Source: an uncultured Enterobacterales bacterium
GTDB taxonomy: Bacteria > Pseudomonadota > Gammaproteobacteria > Enterobacterales > Enterobacteriaceae
NCBI GenBank assembly: GCA_946478305.1
Contig: CAMLBO010000001.1
Coordinates: 62,001 to 126,000 of the forward strand
Length of the DNA: 64,000 nucleotides
Direction of reading: 5' to 3'
Each line of letters opens with the position of its first letter. Within the stretch, counting starts at the first letter, position 1. The translations under genes and the position numbers were made by a program. The notes beneath the pieces were generated by a model. That model was not told the origin of the DNA and did no database searches. It saw only the letters and a program-made list of their open reading frames with translations. Below, in pieces: positions 56,565 to 64,000 of this stretch.

Positions 56565-59507
56565 TTAGAAACTAAAACGGTAACCACCGTTAATCTGTCT
56601 CTGGTCGAACTTATTGCCGGTCGCGCTATCAACATCTACATACAGTGTGTGCTGCTTATTGATCTGAGCGCTAACGCCGATACCATTATTCCACCAACCA
56701 CCTTTAAAAGTATGCTGTTCGTTAGAACCGTTCAGATGATAATCAGCATCACCATCAAACTCATGCACGTAACCGGTTTTGAAATACGCATTCACCACCG
56801 TAGTACCAGAGTTTAGTTCATAACCTACAATGGCGCTGGTACGGGCTAATTTAGAATCGTAACCGTCTAAATCGATATTCAGTCCATTATTCGAAGTCAT
56901 ACGGGCGCTGTTTTGATGACTATAGGAGAGTTGTGCCTGAGGCTCAATGTAGAAGCCATTACCCGGCTGATTCAGGTTAAACTTCCGCCCTACTTCTAAT
57001 GAGAAGCTAACGCCGTCAGAATTTCCACTGCCACGGACAGTATTATCCTGACTATCTAGCACGCTGAATTTATTGTTTAGCCGGGAATACTTAGCTACCG
57101 CGTCCGTATAGAAACCACCCGGCGCCATATAGGTCGCATAAACGCCCATGTGGTTAGACTTCACGGAACCATCACCAGAGCTATAGTTTGGATTACCGCT
57201 CGCCATACCAACAAAGGCACCCAAAATTAGCGGAATCTCTTCAGAAATACGCTTATCAGCACCGAACTGTATGCCGTTATAGCTCATATCAAAGCCGCTC
57301 ATTTTACCCGAAGAGAATGAATCAAACTTGCCGGAAAAAGCACGCAACCACATATCACCGTGCTCGTTATTTCGACGCAGGTCGCCCATGCGCTGTAACA
57401 GCGTTTGGGTTTCTGCATAGTTCATCAGGTAGCCAATATTGAGAAAATTCGCTCCGGCATCAGCTGCGGAAGTTATCGGACCACTGCCACCCTCTTCGTT
57501 CGGCTCCGGAGTACCAGGGGAGACGGGATCAACGGGCTCGGCTGGTACAATCGGCTCGGCTGGTATATTGGGCTCGACTGGGTCAATGGGGTCTACCGGC
57601 GGTTCAGGCGGAGGGACAGCCCCGGATGAAGACAGCTCCCAGTTATTGCCATTTTTACGCACACCATATAAGTAACCACCTAATTCAACCTTCCGCACGC
57701 TGCTGTCCAAACCAAAATTTGCGTGCCCATCAGCGGTTTCTACGACAGTCAATATTTCATTCCCCGTGGTTGCTAAGCTGCCTCTGTTGAGTATTTTTAA
57801 TGAGTGATCGCCAGCGCTCGTCCCTGTAACTATCAGCTTATCGCCGGAGTTATTCACACCGTCACCATCGCCAACAATGTTGGCTCGCATAATAAAAGTA
57901 CCGTTACCGCTTAAATCACCGACGGTTAAAACCGAGCCAGTTTTATCTTCCGCGTAGTCGACGGTACTGTTATTTAACGCCAGCTTAGTGACATTTGAAT
58001 CAGCAATCATCGTCCAGTTGGAATGAGTCATGGCCATATTGAGCTCTCCACCATTCACACCGTCGGATGATGTTGCACCCGTCAGTGTTGAACCTGGAGT
58101 CATAGTAATATTAATCATACCGCCGCGTGAGAGAATGCTGCCCTGGATATCCATAAGGCCGCTGGCGTTAATCCGGCTAGGCGCATATCCGGCATTATCC
58201 TGAGTGGCTATAGCCATTCCAGCCGGGTCGGCCATTTTAATCACCGTATTACCGGTCAGGTCGATCTGACTATCGTTCATGGCATAAACCCCGCGGGAAT
58301 CCATAGAACCGTTAACTGTCAGGTTGTCACCTTTAATTTTACCACCAGACATCGTCCATAGACCTACCCCTATCGCGCCAATGCGGTCAATGGTAATGTC
58401 CGTATTACTCAGATTAATCACTGAGTTTCCAGTTTGAGCTGAAGCGCCGTAAGAGCCACTGGAAAAAATAGAGTTACGGTTAGACTCAGTCCCTAGAAAA
58501 TTAACTAGCACATCACTACCGCTGGCGACTAACGCGCCCGCCTTTTCAGATGAGATATGACTACCCGCGCCAATATTAACTTTTGCCTTTAGTCGGGCTT
58601 CGAGCGCCAGAGAATTACCGCCAGTAGTGGCCACGGTTAACGCATCGGCATTAACCGTAGTGCTATACATGGTAATACCATTAGCGTTAGTTCCTTGAGT
58701 CAAGATAGTGGTACCCGACCCCAGATCAACGATTGAATTATTATTAGCTTCAATGCCGGATGCCAGATTTCCGCTGGTCGAAATAGATAAGTTAGATGCA
58801 GTAAATTTAGCAGGGCCGTTAACTGCACTACCGTTGCTACCAAGTATTGATACGCCCAAAGCACCAGCACTGTTAGTCGTAATCGAACTGCCAGTGCCGA
58901 GATCGACTGAGCTACCGTGATCGTTAATATGAACAGCAGGAAACATTGAGTTAGTCGCGGTATAGCTAGTATTAATATCAATGCCGTTAGCTTTTAAACC
59001 GGATGCGCCAGAGACGGTAATCGCCTGCCCTGACCCCGTTCCGGCGATATGAATACTGCCGCCATTACCTAAATCAACTTTTGACTTGTTATTGATAGCC
59101 AAACCCACGGCATTTCGCCCTGTGGCGGAAATGGTCAATTCATTCGCCTTCAGGCTGCTATTAGCGCCGTTCATTATAATAGCGCGCGAGCTGTTATTTC
59201 CGGTAGCATTAGCAATCACGCTTGCCCCGCTGGCTAAATCGATTACCGAATTTTTATTATTGGTAGGATTATTGATGCCATACAACAACGAACTATCCAG
59301 TGTATCGGCGATGATTTTATCGCCATCATTCAAGGTGATATTTCCGCCGGTCATACTGCCATACTCAGTGGCCAGGGCATGACTCTGAAAAAAGAACGGA
59401 CCCAAGCCCAGCAAACCGGTAATGACCAGCTTCTGATGCAATGTACGCTTTGTCAATTTCCCCGTAGACTTTCGCTGGAAATCCTTTTTATACGCAAACC
59501 TATTCAC
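56565..59507 (-). CDS. Autotransporter with pertactin-like passenger (MisL-like context)
   Basis: 980 residues. An extended signal region (1-46; KLVITGLLGLGPFFFQSHALA) is followed by a long passenger (about 47-640) of recurring LDLGxGSxI and ANxLTIxxxG segments, the AIDA/pertactin beta-helix pattern with a pertactin-like C-terminal chaperone region. A Pro-rich linker (PPPEPPVDPIDPVEP) leads to the roughly 270-residue barrel starting MWLRAFSGKFDSF and ending YRFSF. The start is GTG at 59505-59507 with GGGAG 8 nt upstream. It is the largest gene of an accessory block. The next genes downstream in order are fidL-like and marT-like, the SPI-3 misL arrangement, which suggests regulation by the MarT-like protein. 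Adhesion is likely but not shown. Confidence 0.87.
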   Translation of the reverse strand: MNRFAYKKDFQRKSTGKLTKRTLHQKLVITGLLGLGPFFFQSHALATEYGSMTGGNITLNDGDKIIADTLDSSLLYGINNPTNNKNSVIDLASGASVIANATGNNSSRAIIMNGANSSLKANELTISATGRNAVGLAINNKSKVDLGNGGSIHIAGTGSGQAITVSGASGLKANGIDINTSYTATNSMFPAVHINDHGSSVDLGTGSSITTNSAGALGVSILGSNGSAVNGPAKFTASNLSISTSGNLASGIEANNNSIVDLGSGTTILTQGTNANGITMYSTTVNADALTVATTGGNSLALEARLKAKVNIGAGSHISSEKAGALVASGSDVLVNFLGTESNRNSIFSSGSYGASAQTGNSVINLSNTDITIDRIGAIGVGLWTMSGGKIKGDNLTVNGSMDSRGVYAMNDSQIDLTGNTVIKMADPAGMAIATQDNAGYAPSRINASGLMDIQGSILSRGGMINITMTPGSTLTGATSSDGVNGGELNMAMTHSNWTMIADSNVTKLALNNSTVDYAEDKTGSVLTVGDLSGNGTFIMRANIVGDGDGVNNSGDKLIVTGTSAGDHSLKILNRGSLATTGNEILTVVETADGHANFGLDSSVRKVELGGYLYGVRKNGNNWELSSSGAVPPPEPPVDPIDPVEPNIPAEPIVPAEPVDPVSPGTPEPNEEGGSGPITSAADAGANFLNIGYLMNYAETQTLLQRMGDLRRNNEHGDMWLRAFSGKFDSFSSGKMSGFDMSYNGIQFGADKRISEEIPLILGAFVGMASGNPNYSSGDGSVKSNHMGVYATYMAPGGFYTDAVAKYSRLNNKFSVLDSQDNTVRGSGNSDGVSFSLEVGRKFNLNQPGNGFYIEPQAQLSYSHQNSARMTSNNGLNIDLDGYDSKLARTSAIVGYELNSGTTVVNAYFKTGYVHEFDGDADYHLNGSNEQHTFKGGWWNNGIGVSAQINKQHTLYVDVDSATGNKFDQRQINGGYRFSF

Positions 59508-60032
59508 TGACTAGCTCCCTTTCCTTTGTAATGAAGTATCCTTACAGCCAACGCCAGGCATGCTGTATGCAGCTTCGCCCACATTCCGCATGACATCTCA
59601 GTCAGCTATAGAAAATGTATTAATGGTCACACTGGATGACGAGCGATAGCCTGTCGGCGCATTACAGTACATTTCGTGACTGGGTAAATCATAAACCCAA
59701 GAAACGACTTTAGATATTTAACAATACATAAATGAATTTATTAGTTATTTGTTCTAATTATTAAAATAAATTAAAAATTTTACTCCAAGAGAGAGGTGTC
59801 ACACAGCCATGCAAAGCACGGATGAGCATCACAGGAATTGCTAATTTTTTATTAAAAATATAAAACCATCAAAAGATTGATAGAGGGGAGGTTTTCAAAG
59901 GGTAGCGGTCTGATCCTAATGCCGACCACAATATCGATTAATTCAATAATGCCTATTTGATGTTAAAAAACGTTATGCATTAATGGGTTAATTCTTGATG
60001 TATTGAATTTAAACCCATTTAATGTTTTCAGA
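59508..60032. promoter_or_regulatory. AT-rich region upstream of the autotransporter
   Basis: The 525 bp hold no gene I can support. It must contain the autotransporter promoter and, by analogy with misL, MarT-like binding sites. A dyad AATGGGTT / AACCCATT lies at 59982-59989 and 60012-60019, just past the fidL-like stop, and could be a weak transcription end. The strong A+T bias is typical of H-NS-silenced DNA. Confidence 0.5.
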
Positions 60033-60507
60033 TTATTTTTCTACACGTGCACAAACAAAAAGAGGGTTGGAAAGTAGCTCTACTAACATCCCATTTTTAT
60101 TTACTTTGCTGATTTCAGAGTAGAACTTAACTCCCGAAGACTCCGGTGAGATATATTTCAACCATATTTCCTCCGGAATTTCATTGCTCTTATTTATCTG
60201 CTCGTGAGTTATTATGGTTTTATTTACGCCACTTAATTCAGAGGGTTGAATAGTGAAGAATATTGTTCTGCTCACAAGGTATTTTTTTGTCATCTTGTTT
60301 GACTGATCCCGTTATTGAAATAGACCCTTCATTATGAATCATGAGGATAATATCAGCATGTAAATTTGCCTCAATATTACTATTGCTCTGTTCAATGTGC
60401 GAGATCAGTTGCGCCTCACAGCGGAAAGAATGCTTGCTATGATATCGATAAAAAATATAGCCACATATAAAGGTGATGCACAAAATAGAGATGATGATTT
60501 TTTTCAT
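60033..60507 (-). pseudogene. fidL: FidL-like membrane protein gene with a frameshift at an A7 tract
   Basis: The first frame (ATG at 60507) encodes an N-terminal membrane anchor (MKKIIISILCITFICGYIF) and about 73 residues of periplasmic domain with a Cys (HSFRCEAQLI). At a run of seven A (minus strand; 60282-60288) it shifts out and ends. The other frame continues from KKYLVSRTIFFTIQPSELSG to FVCARVEK at 60033. Removing one A joins both into a single protein of about 157 residues, the size of Salmonella FidL, a protein of unknown function encoded with marT. It starts 7 bp after the marT-like stop. A sequencing error, slippage or genuine inactivation are all possible. Confidence 0.75.
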
Positions 60508-60514
60508 TTTCTTT

Positions 60515-61327
60515 CTACTTTACTAATTTATAGTTTATACACTGCTGATAGTGAGAATCAGCACTTTTGTAACAGACAGCCATGAAACTAACCCGGAGTA
60601 AATCACTATCCTGGCGTGCATCCGTGTAATAAATATCAGCACTCTTCTCGCTGCAATTTATCCCTTCTGCATCTAACATTTTAGTAGCATTCTCAATGAA
60701 ATGAGAAGGCGGCTTAGTGTTTTTAAAACTATAAATATTGCATTTTTCATTTGTACTCACCAGCCTAACGTTATCTTTATCAGACATAAAAAAGAAAACT
60801 ACCCACAAAGCCACTGTAAGTAAGCATAATCCACAGGCAAGAATTCCTACATTCTTCATGCGGGTTATTTTTTTTTCTGCTTCTGGTCTGTTTTCGCTCT
60901 GGGGTACTACATGTTCATTTACAAGTAGTGAGGTTTCATCAATAGCGGTGTTACTACTATCATCTGCTGATACTTTTTCAATAGGCTCATGATGTTTCGC
61001 TACTGGATGGATTTCTGCTTCCATTCTGAAACCTGTTCTCGGCACTGTGATGATGATTTCTTTATCGATGCCGAGACTGTCGAAGGCCTTTCTTAATTCA
61101 CTAATGTGGTTACTTAAACTCGCCTTTGATGCTGTAAATCCATAGTCCACCCAAACATTCTTTATAATTTCATCACTAATAAGGGTGGTGTTGTTATTAA
61201 TGATAAGTTCGGATAGCAACCGTGTTGCAGGCTTCGATAATCCAACAGATAAGTTTATATCATTTTTCAACACCAGCACTCTGGAGTCAGAGTCAAAAAC
61301 CAGATTGAGATTTATTATATACTTCAT
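60515..61327 (-). CDS. MarT/CadC-like membrane-bound transcriptional regulator
   Basis: 270 residues: an N-terminal OmpR-type winged helix (about 1-105; LSKPATRLLSELIINNNTTLISDEIIKNVWVDYGF, and SLSNHISELRKAFDSLG), a charged linker, one membrane segment (about 158-180; VGILACGLCLLTVALWVVFFFM) and a short periplasmic domain with several cysteines (including SFMAVCYKS and YQQCINY). This one-component ToxR/CadC plan senses periplasmic signals and binds DNA directly. Salmonella MarT has the same form and activates misL; here the autotransporter is the likely target. Confidence 0.82.
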   Translation of the reverse strand: MKYIINLNLVFDSDSRVLVLKNDINLSVGLSKPATRLLSELIINNNTTLISDEIIKNVWVDYGFTASKASLSNHISELRKAFDSLGIDKEIIITVPRTGFRMEAEIHPVAKHHEPIEKVSADDSSNTAIDETSLLVNEHVVPQSENRPEAEKKITRMKNVGILACGLCLLTVALWVVFFFMSDKDNVRLVSTNEKCNIYSFKNTKPPSHFIENATKMLDAEGINCSEKSADIYYTDARQDSDLLRVSFMAVCYKSADSHYQQCINYKLVK

Positions 61328-61981
61328 GGTTGTGCGAATTCCCTAGTGTAAAGAATTAAATAAATTATTACTATAATAATAGTCTTGCTTTGATAGTCGG
61401 TGAGAATTTAGTTCAAAGCTACCTTCATAATCAACCTCTCAGATACATTTATTTTTTTAATAAAAAATTATCTTTTATTAAAGAAGATGTTAATCACGAT
61501 TAACGCTTTGTAAGTTACTCTTTTTTGTATTTTATTCTTAATAATAAATAATTTCTAGATTAAAAAACTTTTTATACTCATTAATCGATATTAAGTATCG
61601 ATTTTTATTTTTTGTCGCTAGTATTTAATGCAACCACCGAAGCATATTAGCACTCCTTTTGACTCTTTAACGACTTGCTTTGCATAGGTTTTCCCAACTG
61701 TTTGCCGGTAACAAAAAATTAGAATATAACTCTTTGATTTGTCTAATTTTAGACTATCACTCCCCTGATTTCAGTCTACGCACTTCGTTGACCAAAAATT
61801 CAACAAGCTCCTTACTCACTGTAGAACATTTCCTACAGTCAGCGAAGACCGGACCTATTCTTGTTTTTTGCTACACGCAGTTTAATTACTGTCATGTGGC
61901 AGTTGGTTTTGATTCTCTTTGCTGTACCACACCAGGGATTGCTTTCCAGGAACCCGAGGCAATTTTTTCAGGAGAAAGGAT
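61328..61981. promoter_or_regulatory. AT-rich divergent control region between marT-like and receiver genes
   Basis: These 654 bp have no gene I can support; a frame through the right half lacks protein-like features. Two exact dyads stand out: GTTAATC-AC-GATTAAC (61489-61504) and AATCGATA-TTAAG-TATCGATT (61583-61603), the latter followed by a long T-rich stretch. They are plausible operators for either divergent regulator. Confidence 0.55.
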
Positions 61982-62380
61982 ATGTTTAATATTGCCATGA
62001 TGGATCCGGACACCTACATTAAATATGGCCTGTCTATCTATTTTAACGCCCAAGACATTCACGTCGTGGCAGCTTCAAATATCAGCGATCTGACCGTTAA
62101 TTTGTATCATAACCACGTGGATGTGGTGGTCATGGAATTATTCAGTCGAGACGATGACGTGTTTGATTGCATTGAGTTTATTAGGGTATTTCCGCAGCAA
62201 TGGCCCACAAGTAAACTGGTGATTTATACTCAGATAGTGAATGAAGAAGCGATCAAGCTGCTGATTGCCGTCACCGGCCAGAAAGAGATTTTCTTTAAAA
62301 CGGGCCGTTTACAGGAGCTGGCCGCTTGCGTCTTTACTCCGTGGAAGGAAAACCTGACTACGCCAGAAAGGAGGGGCTGA
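61982..62380 (+). CDS. Receiver-like domain protein (N-terminal half of a split LuxR/RcsB-type regulator)
   Basis: 132 residues with a response-regulator receiver fold: MFNIAMMDPDTYIKYGLSIYF, VVVMELFSRDDD at the phosphorylation site, IYTQIVNEEAI and the conserved Lys in IFFKTGRLQEL. The acceptor Asp is replaced by Glu (VVVMEL), so phosphorylation is unlikely, as in RcsA/BglJ-type auxiliary regulators. It has no DNA-binding domain of its own; the HTH is encoded 1 bp downstream in another frame. AGGAGAAAGGAT before the ATG is strong. Confidence 0.7.
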   Translation: MFNIAMMDPDTYIKYGLSIYFNAQDIHVVAASNISDLTVNLYHNHVDVVVMELFSRDDDVFDCIEFIRVFPQQWPTSKLVIYTQIVNEEAIKLLIAVTGQKEIFFKTGRLQELAACVFTPWKENLTTPERRG

Positions 62381-62381
62381 T

Positions 62382-62609
62382 ATGCCAATGCCAATGACCC
62401 GTTTTAAAAAACTCACTGCCCGTGAATGGAGCATACTCAGAATGCTGGCTAAGGGGGTTATTCCCGCGCTTATCGCCGTAAAACTCGCGATCAGCGTCAA
62501 GACGGTGAGCCAGCATACCCAAAGCATAGCGAAAAAGCTCGGCGTAGAAAATCGTCTGCTGTTGAAGAGAATGCTGGTCGCCATCAATCAGCAACGTGAC
62601 CCTCTTTAG
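62382..62609 (+). CDS. LuxR-type helix-turn-helix protein (C-terminal half of a split regulator)
   Basis: 75 residues: LTAREWSILRMLAKGV, then VSVKTVSQHTQSIAKKLGVENRLLLKRM, a complete GerE/LuxR DNA-binding domain. It starts 1 bp after the receiver gene's stop with its own strong ribosome site (GGAGGGG, 6 nt upstream), in a different frame. The two products together are 207 residues, the length of a normal RcsB-like regulator, so a frameshift in one ancestral gene is likely; translational coupling may still make both parts. Confidence 0.7.
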   Translation: MPMPMTRFKKLTAREWSILRMLAKGVIPALIAVKLAISVKTVSQHTQSIAKKLGVENRLLLKRMLVAINQQRDPL

Positions 62610-62667
62610 CCATTGGGGAACTTCTGTTTTGCCTATTTCCCCCTTCACTCCCACTGAATTCTACCCA

Positions 62668-62861
62668 TCACATTTTGCTGACAGACATCCCCCCTGCCGG
62701 CAATGGCAGCGCCGTTTTATAACGGACCTGTTTGAGGGCAAAACTCGAACGGATATTCGAGACGCCACGGATTTTGGTCAGGTGATCAAGGATGAAGTGC
62801 TCAAGAGCCCGAATGTTAGGCACTAAGACTCGCAGCAGATAATCTGCGTCACCGGTCATCA
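62668..62861 (-). pseudogene. Lrp/AsnC family regulator, C-terminal fragment
   Basis: Sixty-three codons encode [22 protein letters not shown], then [27 protein letters not shown], the C-terminal RAM (ligand-binding) domain of an Lrp-family regulator. The N-terminal helix-turn-helix is missing: the frame is cut exactly at 62861/62862, the end of the Tn3-type miniature element. The missing part is not found on the other side of that element, so sequence has been lost or moved. Confidence 0.75.
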
Positions 62862-63147
62862 GGGGTCCGCTTGGAATTCGGAAAATAAACCACGCTAAGG
62901 CTATTTTTTAACCAAAGTGCTTTTGGTTGTCGCCAGAACGGCGGGGCTACGGCGTTTCTGTGTCCGAAACCGAACGATTACGTACACCAAACAGGTTGTA
63001 TGTACGAAAGTGAGTAAAACCATTAACGGACAGTCTGATCATTACGTACATCCCTTATGGTCAGTGGCTTGTGTTCACTGGAACGAAATCACCCGTTAAG
63101 CCCAAAACTCTAAACGTAGGATAATTTCCGAATTTCAAGCGGACCCC
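62862..63147. mobile_element. 286-bp Tn3-derived miniature inverted-repeat element (TIME-like)
   Basis: Ends at 62862-62899 and 63110-63147 are 38-bp inverted repeats starting GGGGTCCGCTTG; the outer 23 bp differ at one position and the inner parts are weaker (CACGCTAAG against TACGTTTAG). Length 38 bp, GGGG outer end and ACGnTAAG-type inner end are Tn3-family features; there is no transposase or cargo gene. Dyads TGTCCG/CGGACA (62961, 63027) and three CGTACA/TGTACG copies sit inside. No 5-bp target duplication: CATCA on the left, GTATA on the right. Confidence 0.75.
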
Positions 63148-63193
63148 GTATATTTTTTATAGTAACTATTATTGATTATTTTAATTTCAATAT

Positions 63194-64000
63194 TTATAGC
63201 CTAGATATGATCACTTCAACCGTTGTTCTAAGCTCCGAAACTGCACCGAAACGGAATGATTTCGTTCTGTTCCCTAAGTAAACATTTAAGGCGGTATGGA
63301 TCTGTATTAAATGATTTTTTTCGCCAGATAAATAATCTGAGATGTTTGAGAAATTATAAAGTGCACGCAAGTAACTGTTGAATGAAAGGATATCAAGCAC
63401 TGTCCATTTTGAGTTCCAGATGCATTGAATTATTATTTTAGTTCCCAAAAGCTCGAAAGGTTTGTATTTGGACAGGCTTTCAATGTTATCTAGCCTTTCC
63501 GAATTAAATTTCGCCCACCCATTGTCTTTTATATCTAAAAGGATTTTTGATATTGTTTTCTCTTTTTCATGTTTCTTGTGTTTTTCTAAGAGGTAAGAAG
63601 TGATATTTGACTTTGAACTCTCTCTCTATATTGAATAAGCATCCCCTTGAGTATCACCAAAATGTTTTGATAATTCATTGTATGAAAAAGTATCCGCTAT
63701 TTTAATGAGAGAGTCGTTGTTTATGATTGTTTTTTCTTCTATATATTTTTCTTTTATTAACATCTTATAATTAATGGTCGCCTTTAACCACTCTTGTAAT
63801 GTTGATGTCCTTTCTTTTTTAATTATATTAGTTAATAATCTTAGTATTTCTTTCTCATCTGCCTCATAGAACTGAGGGGCGTTAGATAATGCTTTTTCTA
63901 CTGTTGATAACTCCTTATTTATCCCATAAATTATTGGCTCAATATCAGTATATGAAACCATACCCAACGAATAGGGAAGCAGTTTTCTTGTTAGATATCC
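63194..64000 (-). pseudogene. AT-rich unknown gene with an in-frame TAG, running off the right edge
   Basis: On the minus strand one frame is open from the window edge (64000) down to 63194 except for a single TAG at 63626-63628. Upstream of the TAG are about 124 codons (including SYTDIEPIIYGINKELSTVEK and FSYNELSKHFGDTQGDAYSI); beyond it, 143 more codons (SNITSYLLEKHKKHEKEKT, NGWAKFNSERLDNIESLSKY, TVLDILSFNSYLRALYNFS) end at TAA. Composition is protein-like on both sides: Lys/Glu/Asn-rich, probably helical. I recognise no family. Low G+C suggests acquisition. Confidence 0.55.

Noticed and set aside
61680-62000. Open frame of 106 codons upstream of the receiver-like gene
   Set aside because: It begins at TTG without a ribosome site, overlaps the well-supported start at 61982 and has no recognisable fold.

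Overview
The window is chromosomal DNA of a member of the order Enterobacterales. The first 26 kb follows, nearly gene for gene, the Escherichia coli order sfsA-thpR-hrpB-mrcB-fhuACDB-hemL-clcA-erpA-btuF-mtnN-dgt-degP. Protein sequences are close to, but clearly distinct from, those of E. coli, and the gene content further right fits a Yersiniaceae-like or related enterobacterium. I cannot name a genus from sequence alone.

Layout. 1-26.1 kb: conserved backbone for RNA and cell-wall metabolism (sfsA, thpR, hrpB, mrcB), a peptide transporter, ferrichrome uptake (fhuA with a Fur-like site, fhuCDB), haem precursor synthesis (hemL), chloride/proton exchange (clcA), Fe-S delivery (erpA), vitamin B12 uptake (btuF), and nucleotide and envelope quality control (mtnN, dgt, degP with a sigma-E-type promoter). 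Two local novelties interrupt it: an 890-residue autotransporter between fhuB and hemL, and a small exported pilin-like protein next to erpA, where E. coli has yadS. 26.2-30.1 kb: the class Ib ribonucleotide reductase operon nrdHIEF with candidate NrdR and Fur sites. 30.3-47 kb: a variable region of small units: an AhpD-like protein with a divergent MocR regulator, a DUF883 protein, a YhhS-like MFS pump, YgaC- and YicN-like proteins, AraC/GyrI and LysR regulators, pfkB, a CYTH protein, an orphan lysine/ornithine N-hydroxylase, PhzF, an M20 amidohydrolase with an orphan binding protein, ada, fosA and three acetyltransferases. 47-53.5 kb: a galactitol operon in the order gatZABCDY, with gatR divergent.

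53.5-64 kb is the accessory part. A three-gene operon (isochorismatase-like hydrolase, family 3 binding protein, VOC protein) is preceded by what looks like a complete transcription attenuator: a 16-codon leader with seven threonine codons, an antiterminator and a terminator. An IS1-family element with an inactivating nonsense codon lies 12 bp upstream of its promoter. Next comes an autotransporter, a frameshifted FidL-like gene and a MarT/CadC-like membrane regulator, the same order as misL-fidL-marT on Salmonella pathogenicity island 3. Then come a LuxR-type regulator split into separate receiver and DNA-binding genes, an Lrp-family gene cut off by a 286-bp miniature element with 38-bp Tn3-type inverted repeats, and an AT-rich gene of unknown function with an in-frame amber codon that runs off the right edge.

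How the genes work together: fhuA with fhuCDB forms a full ferrichrome import route. nrdH and nrdI support the NrdEF reductase. The gat genes form a full galactitol to triose-phosphate route, which pfkB complements as a sugar-phosphate kinase. The MarT-like regulator is likely to control the neighbouring autotransporter. No tRNA, rRNA or CRISPR array was seen.
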